This document shows positions 20,339 through 34,641 of a stretch of DNA of 64,000 nt, piece by piece (position 1 is the first letter of the stretch; each line of letters opens with the position of its first letter). Under the pieces are notes generated by a model. The model was not told the origin of the DNA. It did no database searches and saw only the letters and a list, made by a program, of their open reading frames with translations. Source of the stretch: Lelliottia amnigena. GTDB lineage: Bacteria; Pseudomonadota; Gammaproteobacteria; Enterobacterales; Enterobacteriaceae. The stretch spans positions 2,542,001 to 2,606,000 of the forward strand of contig LR134135.1 of assembly GCA_900635465.1 (NCBI GenBank), read 5' to 3'. Made by a program: the position numbers and the translations under genes.

Positions 20339-21094
20339 ATGATGAATTTAGTTTCTCTCGAAAATATCTCGGTCTCATTCGGTCAGCGCCGCGTCCTTTC
20401 TGACGTGTCCCTGAATCTGAAACCGGGCAAAATATTGACGTTACTCGGCCCCAATGGTGCAGGTAAATCGACGCTGGTTCGCGTGGTTCTTGGTCTGGTA
20501 GCACCTGATGCGGGTGTCATCAAGCGCGACGAAAAACTGCGAATTGGCTACGTACCGCAAAAATTGCACCTGGACTCTACCCTGCCGCTGACCGTGAGTC
20601 GTTTTCTGCGGCTGCGTCCCGGTACGCGCAAAGCCGATATTCTCCCTGCGTTAAAGCGCGTTCAGGCAGGCCATCTGATTGAAGCCCCATTGCAAAAACT
20701 GTCGGGTGGCGAGACGCAGCGCGTATTGCTGGCGCGAGCGTTACTGAGCCGCCCCCAGCTTCTGGTGCTCGATGAACCGACTCAGGGCGTGGATGTTAAC
20801 GGTCAGGTTGCACTGTACGACTTAATTGACCAACTCCGTCGCGAGCTGGATTGCGCCGTGCTGATGGTTTCGCACGATCTGCATTTGGTGATGGCGAAAA
20901 CCGACGAAGTCCTGTGCCTGAATCATCACATCTGCTGTTCGGGTACACCTGAAGTCGTCTCCATGCATCCAGAATTCATTTCGATGTTTGGCTCTCGCGG
21001 TGCCGAACAGCTTGGGATTTATCGCCACAACCATAATCATCGCCATGATTTACAGGGACGGATTGTCCTGCGTCGGGGAAATGGACACTCATGA
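20339..21094 (+). CDS. znuC: ZnuC zinc ABC transporter ATPase
   Basis: 251 residues. Walker [10 protein letters not shown] at 37-45, ABC signature LSGGETQRV, Walker [11 protein letters not shown] and H-loop SHDLH are all intact, and the C-terminal tail is His-rich (HNHNHRHD). Powers zinc import with ZnuB and ZnuA. Two ATGs are adjacent (20339 and 20342); the first gives the E. coli length. The stop overlaps the znuB start by four bases (ATGA), so the two are translationally coupled. Confidence 0.95.
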   Translation: MMNLVSLENISVSFGQRRVLSDVSLNLKPGKILTLLGPNGAGKSTLVRVVLGLVAPDAGVIKRDEKLRIGYVPQKLHLDSTLPLTVSRFLRLRPGTRKADILPALKRVQAGHLIEAPLQKLSGGETQRVLLARALLSRPQLLVLDEPTQGVDVNGQVALYDLIDQLRRELDCAVLMVSHDLHLVMAKTDEVLCLNHHICCSGTPEVVSMHPEFISMFGSRGAEQLGIYRHNHNHRHDLQGRIVLRRGNGHS

Positions 21095-21876
21095 TTGAAT
21101 TGTTATTACCCGGCTGGCTTGCCGGGATTATGCTCGCCTGCGCGGCGGGTCCACTGGGATCATTTGTCGTCTGGCGTCGAATGTCCTACTTCGGCGATAC
21201 GCTGGCACATGCTTCGCTGTTAGGCGTGGCATTTGGTTTACTGCTGGATGTGAATCCCTTCTATGCGGTCATTGCCGTCACGCTGATGCTGGCCGCCGGC
21301 CTGGTGTGGCTCGAAAAACGCCCTCATCTCGCCGTCGATACCCTGTTGGGCATCATGGCGCACAGCGCATTGTCTCTTGGCCTGGTAGTGGTGAGCCTGA
21401 TGTCGAACATTCGCGTCGACTTGATGGCGTATCTGTTTGGCGATTTGCTGGCGGTGACGCCAGAAGATCTCATCTCTATCGCCATTGGCGTTGTGATTGT
21501 GCTGGGGATTTTGCTGTGGCAGTGGCGCAATTTGCTCGCCATGACCGTCAGTGAAGATTTAGCCTTTGTCGATGGCGTTAAGCTTCAGCGTGTGAAGCTG
21601 TTGCTGATGCTGGTGACCGCCCTGACAATTGGCGTCGCGATGAAATTTGTCGGTGCGCTTATCATCACATCGTTGCTGATTATTCCGGCAGCAACGGCGC
21701 GTCGTTTTGCTCGCACGCCTGAGCAAATGGCAGGAGTCGCCGTGGTTATCGGCATGATTGCGGTCACGGGCGGCTTAACGTTCTCTGCTTTTTACGACAC
21801 ACCTGCAGGCCCGTCGGTCGTGCTCTGTGCCGCGCTCATGTTTATCTTCAGCATGATGAAAAAGCCCGCGAGTTGA
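21091..21876 (+). CDS. znuB: ZnuB zinc ABC transporter permease
   Basis: 261 residues, about eight membrane spans, ABC-3 permease family (for example [20 protein letters not shown] and the coupling region [14 protein letters not shown]). Forms the inner-membrane channel of ZnuABC. It overlaps znuC by four bases and ends at a hairpin shared with the convergent ruvB. Confidence 0.95.
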   Translation: MIELLLPGWLAGIMLACAAGPLGSFVVWRRMSYFGDTLAHASLLGVAFGLLLDVNPFYAVIAVTLMLAAGLVWLEKRPHLAVDTLLGIMAHSALSLGLVVVSLMSNIRVDLMAYLFGDLLAVTPEDLISIAIGVVIVLGILLWQWRNLLAMTVSEDLAFVDGVKLQRVKLLLMLVTALTIGVAMKFVGALIITSLLIIPAATARRFARTPEQMAGVAVVIGMIAVTGGLTFSAFYDTPAGPSVVLCAALMFIFSMMKKPAS

Positions 21877-21882
21877 CGTGAG

Positions 21883-21906
21883 TACCCTCTCCCACCGGAG
21901 AGGGTA
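21883..21906. terminator. Palindrome between znuB and ruvB
   Basis: TACCCTCTCC (21883-21892) and GGAGAGGGTA (21897-21906) form a perfect 10-bp stem with a 4-base loop. There is no long T-run, but it lies between two convergent stops. This CCCTCTCC/GGAGAGGG type recurs between enterobacterial genes. Confidence 0.65.
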
Positions 21907-21913
21907 AAGCGCG

Positions 21914-22927
<1,014 letters not shown>

Positions 22928-22932
22928 TTACC

Positions 22933-23544
22933 TCACAATGCAGCGCGGAGCGCTTCACGAATCAGGGTTTCACTATTAGCGTCGGGTTTGGCGATTTTAC
23001 TCACCATACGGCTGGCTTCCTGAGGCTTATAGCCCAGCGCCACCAGCGCAGCCACCGCTTCTTGCTCAGCGTCATCTGACGTTGGGCCGTTCGGTGACGT
23101 CAATACCAGATCGGTGGCAGGCGTAAACAGATCGCCATGCAGACCCTTGAAGCGGTCTTTCATTTCGACAATCAGTCGCTCGGCGGTTTTTTTGCCAATG
23201 CCTGGCAATTTGATCAATGCGGCGGGATCTTCACGCTCAACGGCATTCACAAACTGGTGCGCAGACATGCCGGACAAAATCGCCAGCGCCAGCTTCGGCC
23301 CCACGCCGTTGGTTTTAATCAGCTCACGGAACAGCATGCGTTCCTGCTTATTGTTGAAACCATACAGCAGCTGCGCATCCTCACGCACCACAAATTGGGT
23401 GAAGATGATGGCTTCTTTGCCCGCGTCCGGAAGTTCATAGAAACAGGTCATCGGCATATGGACTTCGTACCCCACGCCTCCTGTTTCAAGCAGGACTAAC
23501 GGGGGTTGTTTTTCAAGAATAATGCCTCTGAGTCTGCCAATCAC
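22933..23544 (-). CDS. ruvA: RuvA Holliday junction-binding subunit
   Basis: 203 residues, the usual length. An OB-fold N-terminus ([20 protein letters not shown]), tandem helix-hairpin-helix motifs ([15 protein letters not shown] and [16 protein letters not shown]) and the C-terminal three-helix domain that contacts RuvB. E. coli has yebB between ruvA and ruvC; here the gap is 79 bp with only the ruvC terminator. Confidence 0.96.
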   Translation of the reverse strand: MIGRLRGIILEKQPPLVLLETGGVGYEVHMPMTCFYELPDAGKEAIIFTQFVVREDAQLLYGFNNKQERMLFRELIKTNGVGPKLALAILSGMSAHQFVNAVEREDPAALIKLPGIGKKTAERLIVEMKDRFKGLHGDLFTPATDLVLTSPNGPTSDDAEQEAVAALVALGYKPQEASRMVSKIAKPDANSETLIREALRAAL

Positions 23545-23586
23545 ATGACGCTCCTGCGTTAAGGGCTAAAGATTTACCGCCATCAT

Positions 23587-23613
23587 AAAAAAAGGCTGGA
23601 TGTTTATCCAGCC
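23587..23613 (-). terminator. ruvC terminator
   Basis: GGCTGGA (23594-23600) pairs with TCCAGCC (23607-23613), followed on the minus strand by a seven-base U-run (A 23587-23593). Lies just past the ruvC stop. Confidence 0.85.
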
Positions 23614-23623
23614 TGATTTGTGA

Positions 23624-24145
23624 TTATCGTAACCGACCTCGCGCCAGACTGAGCCGAGACTCACTCATTTGCATGGAATTTTGGGTCACGTGACAGTGCG
23701 TTATCGCAATGGCCAGCGCATCAGCGGCATCCGCTTGCGGGTTCGCCGGGAGTTTTAGCAAGGTACGCACCATGTGCTGTACCTGACTTTTATCCGCACC
23801 GCCCGTTCCTACCACAGTCTGCTTGACCTGACGCGCGGCATATTCGAACACGGGCAAATCCTGGTTGACCGCCGCAACAATCGCGACGCCGCGCGCCTGG
23901 CCCAGCTTCAGCGCTGAATCGGCATTTTTCGCCATAAACACCTGCTCGATGGCGAAGAAGTCCGGCTGAAACTGGGTGATAATTTCCGACACGCCCGCGT
24001 AAATCAACTTAAGACGCGAGGGTAAATCATCCACTTTGGTGCGAATGCACCCGCTGCCAAGATAGGTTAACTGACGCCCGACCTGGCGGATAACGCCATA
24101 ACCGGTGATGCGTGAGCCGGGGTCAATCCCGAGGATAATCGACAT
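23624..24145 (-). CDS. ruvC: RuvC Holliday junction endonuclease
   Basis: 173 residues. The four acidic active-site residues are in place: Asp7 (ILGIDPGSR), Glu66 ([11 protein letters not shown]), and the C-terminal pair in [13 protein letters not shown]. Resolves four-way junctions after RuvAB migration. The ATG at 24145 is chosen over the in-frame GTG at 24148 because it gives the E. coli length with a GGAG site seven bases upstream. It follows yebC by 34 bp. Confidence 0.96.
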   Translation of the reverse strand: MSIILGIDPGSRITGYGVIRQVGRQLTYLGSGCIRTKVDDLPSRLKLIYAGVSEIITQFQPDFFAIEQVFMAKNADSALKLGQARGVAIVAAVNQDLPVFEYAARQVKQTVVGTGGADKSQVQHMVRTLLKLPANPQADAADALAIAITHCHVTQNSMQMSESRLSLARGRLR

Positions 24146-24179
24146 CACGCATCTCCTGTAAGGGGTTCAGAGGCTCTCA

Positions 24180-24920
24180 TCAGAGAGTCGCTGCAACCTC
24201 ATCAGAAATTTCACCGTTATGGTAAACTTCCTGCACGTCATCGCAGTCTTCGAGCATGTCGATCAGACGCAGCAGTTTTGGCGCGGTTTCCGCATCCATG
24301 TCCGCTTTGGTTGATGGAATCATGGACACTTCCGCGTTATCCGCTTTCAGACCCATAGCAGCCAGTGCATCACGCACAGCGCCCATCTCTTCCCACGCGG
24401 TGTAAACATCAATCGCGCCGTCATCAAAGGTCACAACGTCTTCAGCACCGGCTTCAAGCGCCGCTTCCATAATCGCATCTTCATCGCCCGCATCGAAAGA
24501 GATCACCCCTTTCTTGCTAAACAGATAGGCCACGGAACCGTCAGTGCCCAGGTTACCACCAGTTTTGGTGAAGGCATGACGCACTTCAGCAACGGTACGG
24601 TTACGGTTGTCAGACAGACACTCGACCATAACCGCTGTACCGCCAGGACCGTAACCTTCATAAATGATGGTTTCCATGTTCGCGTCGTCATCGCCGCCCA
24701 CGCCACGCGCGATAGCGCGGTTCAGGGTGTCACGCGTCATGTTGTTCGCCAGCGCTTTGTCGATAGCCGCGCGCAGACGTGGGTTGGAACCCGCATCACC
24801 GCCGCCCAGACGCGCTGCGGTCACCAGCTCACGAATGATCTTAGTGAAAATTTTACCGCGCTTGGCATCCTGTGCCGCTTTGCGGTGCTTTGTGTTGGCC
24901 CACTTACTATGACCTGCCAT
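24180..24920 (-). CDS. yebC: YebC/PmpR-family translation/transcription factor
   Basis: 246 residues, the family's usual length, beginning [26 protein letters not shown], the hallmark of YebC (TACO1-type) proteins, followed by the acidic C-terminal domains. Family members bind DNA or the ribosome; YebC-type proteins relieve stalling at polyproline stretches and some act as regulators. It lies between an ERIC element upstream and ruvC downstream, the E. coli order. Confidence 0.95.
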   Translation of the reverse strand: MAGHSKWANTKHRKAAQDAKRGKIFTKIIRELVTAARLGGGDAGSNPRLRAAIDKALANNMTRDTLNRAIARGVGGDDDANMETIIYEGYGPGGTAVMVECLSDNRNRTVAEVRHAFTKTGGNLGTDGSVAYLFSKKGVISFDAGDEDAIMEAALEAGAEDVVTFDDGAIDVYTAWEEMGAVRDALAAMGLKADNAEVSMIPSTKADMDAETAPKLLRLIDMLEDCDDVQEVYHNGEISDEVAATL

Positions 24921-24931
24921 AAAAAGTTCTC

Positions 24932-25052
24932 CAAAATTATCCTTCGCCTTTCAGCTTCCAGATGCGTTGGCTGCGCCTGCTTAATCCCGTCACTTACCGA
25001 AATAAGCACCTGTCGATTAACGGCCTTGCCGCCTTGCTGGAAACTAAAATGC
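24932..25052. repeat. ERIC (enterobacterial repetitive intergenic consensus) element
   Basis: The core 24969-25021 begins GGCTGCG, contains CCCGTCACTTAC and ATAAGC.CCTG, and ends GATTAAC. It aligns without gaps to the ERIC core (GGCTGCG ... CCCAGTCACTTAC ... TAAGCTCCTG ... GATTCAC). Flanks CCAGATGCGTTGG and CTTGCCGCCTTGCTGG also match ERIC. Total about 120 bp, near the 127-bp unit; the outer edges are approximate. It fills the yebC-nudB gap. Confidence 0.82.
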
Positions 25053-25059
25053 TCGGAAA

Positions 25060-25503
25060 TTAATTAACATTAATTACAAATTCTTCAATCGCCTGCCGAT
25101 TGCTCCACGACTTGGTGAGCGCTGCGGCATCTGTCGCATCAACCCAGCGGTAGGTTAAATGTTCTGTGAACACAATTTCCCGTTCGTGGGGCAGCGCAAG
25201 ACAGAACCATGATTCCGTATTGCGCTTAATTCCCGGCGCATAGCGATGACGTAAATGGCTAAAAATTTCAAACTCCACCGTACGCTGGCAGTTCATCAAG
25301 GTCAGTTGCTCGTCGGCAACATCAATCAGGACCTCTTCCTTTACTTCGCGTGCGGCGGCTTGCAGCGCAGTTTCACCCTCTTCCAGACTGCCGGTTACCG
25401 ACTGCCAGAAATCAGGATCGTCGCGCCGCTGCAACATCAGCACCCGTCTGGTGTCGGCTGCAAAAATGACGACTAACACCGAAACGGGACGCTTAAAGGC
25501 CAT
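25060..25503 (-). CDS. nudB: NudB dihydroneopterin triphosphate pyrophosphatase
   Basis: 147 residues. A complete Nudix box spans residues 38-60 (GSLEEGET followed by REVKEE). Removes pyrophosphate from dihydroneopterin triphosphate, the committed step of folate synthesis after GTP cyclohydrolase. One base separates it from the aspS stop, so the two are co-transcribed. It is three residues shorter than E. coli NudB. Confidence 0.95.
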   Translation of the reverse strand: MAFKRPVSVLVVIFAADTRRVLMLQRRDDPDFWQSVTGSLEEGETALQAAAREVKEEVLIDVADEQLTLMNCQRTVEFEIFSHLRHRYAPGIKRNTESWFCLALPHEREIVFTEHLTYRWVDATDAAALTKSWSNRQAIEEFVINVN

Positions 25504-25504
25504 A

Positions 25505-27277
25505 TCAGTTTTTCTCTTCCTTCTTCACCACGTCGATACCCAGCTCCGCTAAGGATGCAGGATTAGCGAAACTTGGCGCTTCGGTCATCAGACACGCGGC
25601 GGCAGTGGTTTTCGGGAAGGCGATAACGTCACGAATGTTATCGGTGCCGGTCAGCAGCATGGTCAAACGATCCAGACCAAACGCCAGACCTGCGTGCGGC
25701 GGTGTACCGTACTTCAGCGCATCCAACAGGAAGCCGAATTTCTCGCGCTGTTCCTGTTCGTTGATACCGAGAATGCCAAACACGGTTTGCTGCATGTCAC
25801 CGCTGTGAATACGCACAGAACCGCCGCCGACTTCGTAGCCGTTGATAACCATGTCGTAGGCGTTAGCAATCGCGGTTTCTGGTGCTGCTTTCAGCTCATC
25901 AGCGTTCATATCTTTTGCGGAAGTGAACGGATGGTGCATCGCGGTTAAGCCGCCTTCACCGTCATCTTCAAACATTGGGAAGTCGATAACCCACAGCGGC
26001 GCCCATTTGGCTTCGTCGGTCAGGTTCAGGTCTTTACCCAGTTTAAGACGCAGCGCACCGAGTGCATCGGCAACCACTTTTTTGTTATCCGCGCCGAAGA
26101 AGATCATATCGCCGTCCTGCGCGTCAGTACGCTCAAGAATGGACTCAACGATTTCGGCGTTCAGGAATTTAGCAACCGGGCTGGTGATCCCTTCGATGCC
26201 TTTCGCACGTTCGGTGACTTTAATATAAGCCAGCCCTTTCGCGCCGTAGATCTTCACGAAATTGCCGTAGTCGTCAATTTGTTTACGGCTCAGGCTTGCA
26301 CCGCCAGGAACGCGCAACGCAGCCACACGGCCTTTTGCATCGTTAGCCGGGCCGGAGAAGACCGCAAATTCAACCGCTTTAAGCAGGTCAGCAACGTCCA
26401 CCAGCTCCATCGGGTTACGCAGATCCGGTTTATCAGAACCGTAACGACGTTCTGCTTCAGCAAAGGTCATGACAGGGAAATCACCCAGATCCACACCTTT
26501 TACATCCAACCACAGGCTGCGAACCAACGCTTCCATCAGCTCACGCACTTGCGGCGCGGTCATGAAGGAGGTTTCGACGTCGATCTGGGTAAATTCAGGC
26601 TGACGGTCTGCGCGCAAGTCTTCATCACGGAAGCATTTTACGATCTGGTAGTAGCGATCGAAGCCAGACATCATCAGCAGCTGTTTGAACAGCTGAGGAG
26701 ACTGTGGCAACGCGTAGAATTTGCCTTTATGGACGCGTGAAGGAACCAGATAATCGCGCGCGCCTTCTGGCGTGGCTTTGGTCAGCATCGGGGTTTCAAT
26801 ATCCAGGAAACCGTGATCGTCCATAAAGCGGCGCACCAGGCTGGTGATTTTGGCGCGCGTTTTCAGGCGCTGAGCCATTTCCGGACGACGCAGATCCAGA
26901 TAGCGGAATTTCAGACGCGCTTCTTCGGTATTGACGTGGTTGGAGTCAAGCGGCAGCGATTCTGAACGGTTAATAATGGTCAGATCGGACGCGAGCACTT
27001 CGATTTCGCCGGTCGCCATGTCCGCATTAATATTTTTTTCGTCACGCGCACGCACGGTGCCGGTAACCTGGATGCAGAACTCATTACGCAGTTCGGAGGC
27101 CAGTTTTAACGCCTCTGCACGATCCGGATCGAAGAACACCTGAACGATGCCTTCACGATCGCGTAAATCGATGAAGATTAGGCTACCAAGGTCACGACGA
27201 CGGTTGACCCAACCACACAGGGTCACCTGCTGTCCGACGTGGGACTGACGTAACTGCCCGCAATATTCTGTACGCAT
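25505..27277 (-). CDS. aspS: Aspartyl-tRNA synthetase AspS
   Basis: 590 residues, the E. coli length. Class II synthetase with an N-terminal OB-fold anticodon-binding domain ([23 protein letters not shown]), motif 2 ([20 protein letters not shown]), the bacterial GAD insertion (about 290-420) and motif 3 ([15 protein letters not shown]). First gene of the aspS-nudB pair. The promoter lies in the 264-bp gap to yecD. Confidence 0.97.
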   Translation of the reverse strand: MRTEYCGQLRQSHVGQQVTLCGWVNRRRDLGSLIFIDLRDREGIVQVFFDPDRAEALKLASELRNEFCIQVTGTVRARDEKNINADMATGEIEVLASDLTIINRSESLPLDSNHVNTEEARLKFRYLDLRRPEMAQRLKTRAKITSLVRRFMDDHGFLDIETPMLTKATPEGARDYLVPSRVHKGKFYALPQSPQLFKQLLMMSGFDRYYQIVKCFRDEDLRADRQPEFTQIDVETSFMTAPQVRELMEALVRSLWLDVKGVDLGDFPVMTFAEAERRYGSDKPDLRNPMELVDVADLLKAVEFAVFSGPANDAKGRVAALRVPGGASLSRKQIDDYGNFVKIYGAKGLAYIKVTERAKGIEGITSPVAKFLNAEIVESILERTDAQDGDMIFFGADNKKVVADALGALRLKLGKDLNLTDEAKWAPLWVIDFPMFEDDGEGGLTAMHHPFTSAKDMNADELKAAPETAIANAYDMVINGYEVGGGSVRIHSGDMQQTVFGILGINEQEQREKFGFLLDALKYGTPPHAGLAFGLDRLTMLLTGTDNIRDVIAFPKTTAAACLMTEAPSFANPASLAELGIDVVKKEEKN

Positions 27278-27541
27278 GAGATATCCCTTAATTTAGCCGC
27301 AGGCTAAATGTCGCCTGTTTAACAGGCTACTATGTCGCAGCTTTCTGTATGTCACTAATGGGTGAAAAAAGGCGGCTATTATACTGGAAATTCCGCCGTA
27401 CGATAAGAGAGAAGCGCGCCAGACGCGCGATTGCTGCACTCTTATTGCGCATTCTCACAAAAATTAACAAAATTATCCGATCTTCAACAGGCTTTCTCGT
27501 CGTAAGGTGTTACCAAAGCTAATTATTTGACTGGAGTTAAC

Positions 27542-28108
27542 ATGTTCACACTGGATGCCACCAAAACCGCGCTCGTCGTGATCGATTTACAGGAAGGCAT
27601 TTTGCCCTTCGCAGGCGGCCCACATGCGGCGGCGGACGTCGTTAGCCGCAGTGCGCGACTCGCTGAGAAGTGCCGCGAAAACGGTTCACCGGTGGTGATG
27701 GTGCGTGTGGGCTGGTCTGCGGATTTTGCCGAAGCGCTGAAACAACCTGTCGACGCACAGACTCCAGGCCAGGCGCTGCCGGACAACTGGTGGGATTACC
27801 CGCTCGCGCTCGGCAAGCAAGAGAGTGATATCGAAGTGACTAAGCGCCAGTGGGGCGCGTTCTACGGTACCGATCTTGAACTGCAGCTGCGCCGTCGCGG
27901 GATCGACACCATTATTCTGTGCGGCATCGCCACGAACATCGGTGTGGAATCTACTGCACGAAACGCGTGGGAGATGGGCTTTAATCTGGTGATCGCCGAA
28001 GACGCCTGCAGCGCAGCCGCGACTGAACAGCATATGGGCAGCATGACCAATATCTTCCCGCGTATCGGTCGCGTGCGCACGACTGAAGAGATTTTAAGCG
28101 CGTTATGA
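27542..28108 (+). CDS. yecD: YecD, isochorismatase-family hydrolase
   Basis: 188 residues. Triad residues of the cysteine hydrolase fold are visible: D15 (VVIDLQEG), K101 ([11 protein letters not shown]) and C127 ([15 protein letters not shown]). Substrate is not known. The ATG at 27542 follows a CTGGAG ribosome site and matches E. coli; an in-frame TTG at 27527 is not needed. Overlaps yecE by four bases (ATGA). Confidence 0.92.
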   Translation: MFTLDATKTALVVIDLQEGILPFAGGPHAAADVVSRSARLAEKCRENGSPVVMVRVGWSADFAEALKQPVDAQTPGQALPDNWWDYPLALGKQESDIEVTKRQWGAFYGTDLELQLRRRGIDTIILCGIATNIGVESTARNAWEMGFNLVIAEDACSAAATEQHMGSMTNIFPRIGRVRTTEEILSAL

Positions 28109-28923
28109 TTTATCTGGGTCTCCCACAATGGTCGCACCCCAAATGGGTGCGCCTTGGCATTACCAGTCTCGAAGAGTATGCCCGACACTTTAATTGCGTC
28201 GAGGGTAACACCACGCTGTACGCGCTTCCGAGAGCGGAAATTGTTGCGCGTTGGCGCGAGCAAACCACCGATGATTTTCGCTTTTGCTTTAAATTCCCGG
28301 CGACGATTTCTCACAACGCCGCGCTACGAAACTGCGGCGATCTTACGCAGGAATTTCTGGAACGCCTGTCACCGCTTGCAAATCGGATCGGACAGTACTG
28401 GCTGCAACTGCCCGCCACCTTTAGTCCGCGAGATTTACCCGCACTGTGGCACTTTCTCGATGCCCTGCCTCGCGACTTTCGCTATGGCGTTGAAGTTCGA
28501 CACCCGGCGTTTTTCACGAAAGGCGAAGATGAAAAAGCGTTAAATCGTGGCTTACACGAACGCGGCGTGAATCGCGTGATCCTCGACAGTCGTCCGGTGC
28601 ACAGCGCCATTCCTCATAATGAAGCCATTATTGAGGCCCAACGCAAAAAGCCAAAGGTGCCGGTTCACGCGATTGTCACAGCCGGCAACCCTATGGTCAG
28701 GTTTATCGGCAGCGATAACATGCAGCAAAATCGTGAACTGTTTGACGTCTGGCTACACACATTGCCGAAATGGGAACAGACCACGACACCGTATCTTTTC
28801 TTGCATACACCGGACATTGCGCAGGCCCCTGAACTGGTCGATGCTCTTTGGCAAGCCTTGCAGGCCGCCGCGCCGTCGCTTGGCCCTGCCCCCGCTATCC
28901 CACAACAATCTTCTCTTTTCTGA
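28105..28923 (+). CDS. yecE: YecE, DUF72 TIM-barrel protein
   Basis: 272 residues, the E. coli length, with DUF72 landmarks: the N-terminal strand [32 protein letters not shown] and VRFIGSDNM. The fold resembles a TIM barrel; biochemical function unknown. Translationally coupled to yecD through a four-base overlap. Confidence 0.92.
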   Translation: MIYLGLPQWSHPKWVRLGITSLEEYARHFNCVEGNTTLYALPRAEIVARWREQTTDDFRFCFKFPATISHNAALRNCGDLTQEFLERLSPLANRIGQYWLQLPATFSPRDLPALWHFLDALPRDFRYGVEVRHPAFFTKGEDEKALNRGLHERGVNRVILDSRPVHSAIPHNEAIIEAQRKKPKVPVHAIVTAGNPMVRFIGSDNMQQNRELFDVWLHTLPKWEQTTTPYLFLHTPDIAQAPELVDALWQALQAAAPSLGPAPAIPQQSSLF

Positions 28924-28974
28924 AATCAGCCCCTATCATAGAAGTGCCATCTGCCAAAACAACAGGGAGTTTGT

Positions 28975-31119
<2,145 letters not shown>

Positions 31120-31147
31120 AAACGGTTTCGATTGCAGGAAAAAAGAT

Positions 31148-31180
31148 AAAAAAAGGCCCCTGTTGAAATTGCAGGGGCCT
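31148..31180 (-). terminator. cutC terminator
   Basis: AGGCCCCTG (31154-31162) pairs with CAGGGGCCT (31172-31180); the minus strand continues into a U-run (A 31148-31154). It lies 57 bases after the cutC stop and 28 bases after the cmoB stop. Confidence 0.85.
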
Positions 31181-31236
31181 GGTACAAGCAAGCATCATAT
31201 TGGGCAAGATGATGCGCGGTAAAAATCGGTACGTTG

Positions 31237-31980
31237 CTACACGTGATGACGCTCAATTATCGATTTCATTACCGCAACCGACTCTCCCTCTACGCCGTAG
31301 CGGGAATACTCATCCGCTTCGGCATCCGTCGACATTGACAATCCTGTATTGCGATAACGCATGGGTGAAGGCGTCCAGTTGCCCGCAGAGCTGTGAAGCT
31401 CCTCAACCCCGGCGTTGATAAAGATTTCCAGATTGCTGGCACGGACACCCGCGCCTGCCATGATTATTGGAACACCTGAATGTGCTTTAAGTTCCGTAAT
31501 TAATTTTATTCCTTTTTCAGCCGACGATGCCTGACCCGATGTCAGGATACGTGCAACCCCTAACTCCGCCAGATTATCAAACGCTTGCAGCGGATTTTTG
31601 CACATATCAAACGCACGATGAAATGTCACCGCCATCCCTTTCGCGGCCGTCATAACCTGACGCATACGCGGCATATCGACGTTACCATCTTCATCCAGCA
31701 GGCCAATCACCAGCCCCGGGAAACCCAGATCGCGAACCATTGCGATGTCTTCCAGCATGGCGTCAAATTCACTCGCTGAATAGAAAAAGTCACCGCCGCG
31801 AGGCCGAATAATCGGGTGTACAGGGATGGTCACCGTCTGGCGAACCGATTTGAGTACCCCGTATGACGGCGTTAACCCGCCCTCTTTTGGTGCCGCACAT
31901 AATTCAATGCGATCGGCTCCGTACCGTTGCGCCGTTACCGCGCATTCCGCGCTGTAACAACAGATCTCCAAAAGCGCCAA
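31237..31980 (-). CDS. cutC: CutC family protein
   Basis: 247 residues, PF03932 CutC TIM barrel: [25 protein letters not shown] at the N-terminus, [20 protein letters not shown] and [13 protein letters not shown]. Historically linked to copper tolerance, though later work in E. coli traced that effect to an sRNA locus near cutC, so the protein's role is open. Convergent with cmoB and in the same direction as yecM. Confidence 0.93.
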   Translation of the reverse strand: MALLEICCYSAECAVTAQRYGADRIELCAAPKEGGLTPSYGVLKSVRQTVTIPVHPIIRPRGGDFFYSASEFDAMLEDIAMVRDLGFPGLVIGLLDEDGNVDMPRMRQVMTAAKGMAVTFHRAFDMCKNPLQAFDNLAELGVARILTSGQASSAEKGIKLITELKAHSGVPIIMAGAGVRASNLEIFINAGVEELHSSAGNWTPSPMRYRNTGLSMSTDAEADEYSRYGVEGESVAVMKSIIERHHV

Positions 31981-32066
31981 GACATCCTCCTTAAAATGAC
32001 GTTAACGCACCATCATGCCACGCCGCAAAACGGCGCACCTCGCGTGAGTTCACAAACTTATGCGGC

Positions 32067-32627
32067 CTATGCTTCACTGGCGACAATTTGCTCAAGGGTC
32101 CAGGGGTGAAATTTGACCGTCACGTTGCCGTCCGTTACCGCCAAAGTCGGATTAGGCAGTCGTTCGCGCGCGCCTTTCGGTGAACTGGTTTTGACAAAAA
32201 TACCCGGTTTGCTCAAACCGTCATCTGACAATAAGGCCAGCGCGCGCGCATTCAGGCTGTCGGGATCCCCTGGCAACACAATTTCAATATGCTCCCAGCC
32301 CTCAATCGGATAGCGTTTTTCGCCCGGCCACGGCAATTCCACAACGCTAAACTGCCAGTGCGCAACGCACACGGGGTCGCGAAGCTTGAACAAGCAAATA
32401 GGACGGCCGTTAATTTCGGTTTCGGACAGCAGTTCCCCGCACTGTTCAAACCCACGACGCCAGCGCTCCGCCGTTGCATTTTGATGGCAGCGAAGAGAAA
32501 TGTGATCCGCGTCGAGGGGGGCAATATCCAGCCCAAGCTGAGTGGCAAGTTCTGTGAACGCCTGAGTGAAACGCGGAAGATCTGCGGAAATATCATGCAG
32601 TTCATCAATGGATTGCCAGTTCGTCAT
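32067..32627 (-). CDS. yecM: YecM, VOC-superfamily protein
   Basis: 186 residues; close to E. coli YecM (188). Landmarks are DHISLRCHQNATAERWRRGF, INGRPICLFKL and GWEHIEIVLPGD, with glyoxalase/VOC-like metal-site histidines and glutamates. The fold suggests metal-dependent binding or catalysis; no substrate is known. Divergent from argS across 239 bp. Confidence 0.9.
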   Translation of the reverse strand: MTNWQSIDELHDISADLPRFTQAFTELATQLGLDIAPLDADHISLRCHQNATAERWRRGFEQCGELLSETEINGRPICLFKLRDPVCVAHWQFSVVELPWPGEKRYPIEGWEHIEIVLPGDPDSLNARALALLSDDGLSKPGIFVKTSSPKGARERLPNPTLAVTDGNVTVKFHPWTLEQIVASEA

Positions 32628-32866
32628 CAGAAGGTCTCTTTTCGTGTCGCAAAGCCGCTAATTTACTCTGTTGGCTCCCGTCAACCAACCGCAGTTTTGA
32701 GGATTTTACCGTTGCATGCTTATGCACTCTTTCATCGCCTGTTTTCTGAACGGTCTCGAGGCGGTGCAATGCTGACGCCAGGGGCCATTTGCAGTATACT
32801 CCCGCCCTAAATTCTTAAACTGGCGCGGGTTGTCGCTCATCCGCTTCAAAAAGGTAAGGTATCCAG

Positions 32867-34600
32867 GTGAATATTCAGGCTCTTCTCTCCGAAAAAGTCA
32901 GTCAGGCACTGATTGCCGCAGGTGCGCCTGCGGATTGCGAACCGCAGGTTCGTCAGTCAGCAAAAGTACAGTTTGGCGACTATCAGGCCAATGGCGTGAT
33001 GGCAGTTGCAAAAAAACTGGGCATGCCGCCGCGACAACTCGCTGAGCTGGTGCTGACTCATCTGGATCTCAACGGCATTGCTAACAAAGTTGAGATTGCA
33101 GGCCCTGGCTTTATCAACATTTTTCTGGAGCCGGCTTTCCTGTCAAGCCACGTTGATGCGGCACTGAAGTCCGATCGTCTGGGCGTTGCTCAGCCGAAGG
33201 CCGAAACGATTGTGGTCGACTACTCTGCCCCCAACGTCGCGAAAGAGATGCACGTGGGTCACCTGCGTTCCACCATTATCGGTGATGCCGCTGTGCGCAC
33301 CCTGGAATTCCTGGGCCATAAAGTGATTCGCGCTAACCACGTGGGTGACTGGGGAACGCAGTTCGGCATGCTGATCGCCTTCCTCGAAAAACAGCAGCAG
33401 GAAAATGCCGGCGAAATGGCACTGGCTGACCTCGAAGGTTTTTACCGCGAAGCGAAGAAGCACTATGACGAAGACGAAGCCTTCGCCGAACGCGCACGCA
33501 GCTATGTGGTAAAACTCCAGGGCGGTGACGAGTACTTCCGCGAGATGTGGCGCAAACTGGTTGACATCACCATGTCCCAGAACCAGCTCGCGTATAACCG
33601 TCTGAACGTCACGCTGACCCGTGACGACGTGATGGGTGAAAGCCTCTACAACCCAATGCTGCCCGGGATCGTGGCCGATCTGAAAGCCAAAAAACTGGCG
33701 GTAGAGAGTGAAGGAGCAACGGTTGTTTTCCTTGATGAGTATAAAAACAAGGAAGGCGAACCGATGGGCGTGATCATCCAGAAAAAGGATGGCGGCTATC
33801 TGTACACCACGACGGATATCGCCTGTGCGAAATACCGCTACGAAACGCTGCATGCCGATCGCGTCTTGTATTACATCGATTCCCGTCAGCATCAGCACCT
33901 GATGCAGGCGTGGACTATCGTGCGTAAAGCCGGCTATGTGCCGGAATCCGTTCCACTGGAACACCACATGTTTGGCATGATGTTGGGTAAAGACGGCAAG
34001 CCGTTTAAAACCCGCGCGGGCGGCACCGTAAAACTGTCCGACCTGCTGGACGAAGCGCTGGAACGCGCACGCCGTCTGGTGGCTGAGAAGAACCCCGACA
34101 TGCCGGCAGAAGAGCTGGAAAAACTGGCCAATGCCGTGGGCATCGGCGCCGTGAAATACGCGGATCTGTCCAAAAACCGTACCACCGATTATATTTTCGA
34201 CTGGGACAACATGCTCGCTTTCGAGGGCAACACGGCGCCGTACATGCAGTATGCCTACACCCGCGTGCTGTCTGTCTTCCGTAAGGCCGATATCGATGAA
34301 AGCGCGCTGGCTCACGCCGCCGTCGTCATCACTGAAGACCGCGAAGCACAGCTGGCTGCCCGCCTGTTGCAGTTCGAAGAAACACTGACGGTAGTTGCCC
34401 GCGAAGGCACCCCGCATGTGATGTGTTCATATCTGTACGATCTCGCGGGTCTGTTCTCAGGCTTCTACGAGCACTGCCCTATCCTCTCTGCCGATAATGA
34501 AGAAGCCCGCAACAGCCGCCTCAAGCTGGCGCAGCTGACAGCCAAAACGCTGAAATTAGGTCTGGATACCCTGGGTATCGAAACCGTCGAGCGTATGTAA
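32867..34600 (+). CDS. argS: Arginyl-tRNA synthetase ArgS
   Basis: 577 residues, the E. coli length, class I synthetase. Signature HVGHLRST at 129-136 (HIGH-type), N-terminal Add-1 domain and C-terminal DALR anticodon-binding domain ([17 protein letters not shown] region, then [15 protein letters not shown]). Starts with GTG, as in E. coli, after an AAGGT-type ribosome site. A long open frame on the opposite strand is only a codon-bias shadow. Confidence 0.97.
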   Translation: MNIQALLSEKVSQALIAAGAPADCEPQVRQSAKVQFGDYQANGVMAVAKKLGMPPRQLAELVLTHLDLNGIANKVEIAGPGFINIFLEPAFLSSHVDAALKSDRLGVAQPKAETIVVDYSAPNVAKEMHVGHLRSTIIGDAAVRTLEFLGHKVIRANHVGDWGTQFGMLIAFLEKQQQENAGEMALADLEGFYREAKKHYDEDEAFAERARSYVVKLQGGDEYFREMWRKLVDITMSQNQLAYNRLNVTLTRDDVMGESLYNPMLPGIVADLKAKKLAVESEGATVVFLDEYKNKEGEPMGVIIQKKDGGYLYTTTDIACAKYRYETLHADRVLYYIDSRQHQHLMQAWTIVRKAGYVPESVPLEHHMFGMMLGKDGKPFKTRAGGTVKLSDLLDEALERARRLVAEKNPDMPAEELEKLANAVGIGAVKYADLSKNRTTDYIFDWDNMLAFEGNTAPYMQYAYTRVLSVFRKADIDESALAHAAVVITEDREAQLAARLLQFEETLTVVAREGTPHVMCSYLYDLAGLFSGFYEHCPILSADNEEARNSRLKLAQLTAKTLKLGLDTLGIETVERM

Positions 34601-34608
34601 CGCAGAAA

Positions 34609-34637
34609 CAAAAAACCCGGCAATTGCCGGGTTTTTT
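34609..34637. terminator. Bidirectional terminator between argS and the GH105 gene
   Basis: AACCCGGCAATTGCCGGGTT (34614-34633) is a perfect palindrome with an A-run before and a T-run after. It serves both convergent genes. Confidence 0.9.
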
Positions 34638-34641
34638 ATTA

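Noticed and set aside
33143..34417. 424-codon open frame on the strand opposite argS
   Set aside because: It mirrors the strongly codon-biased argS gene in the antisense frame; no ribosome site and no protein family pattern.
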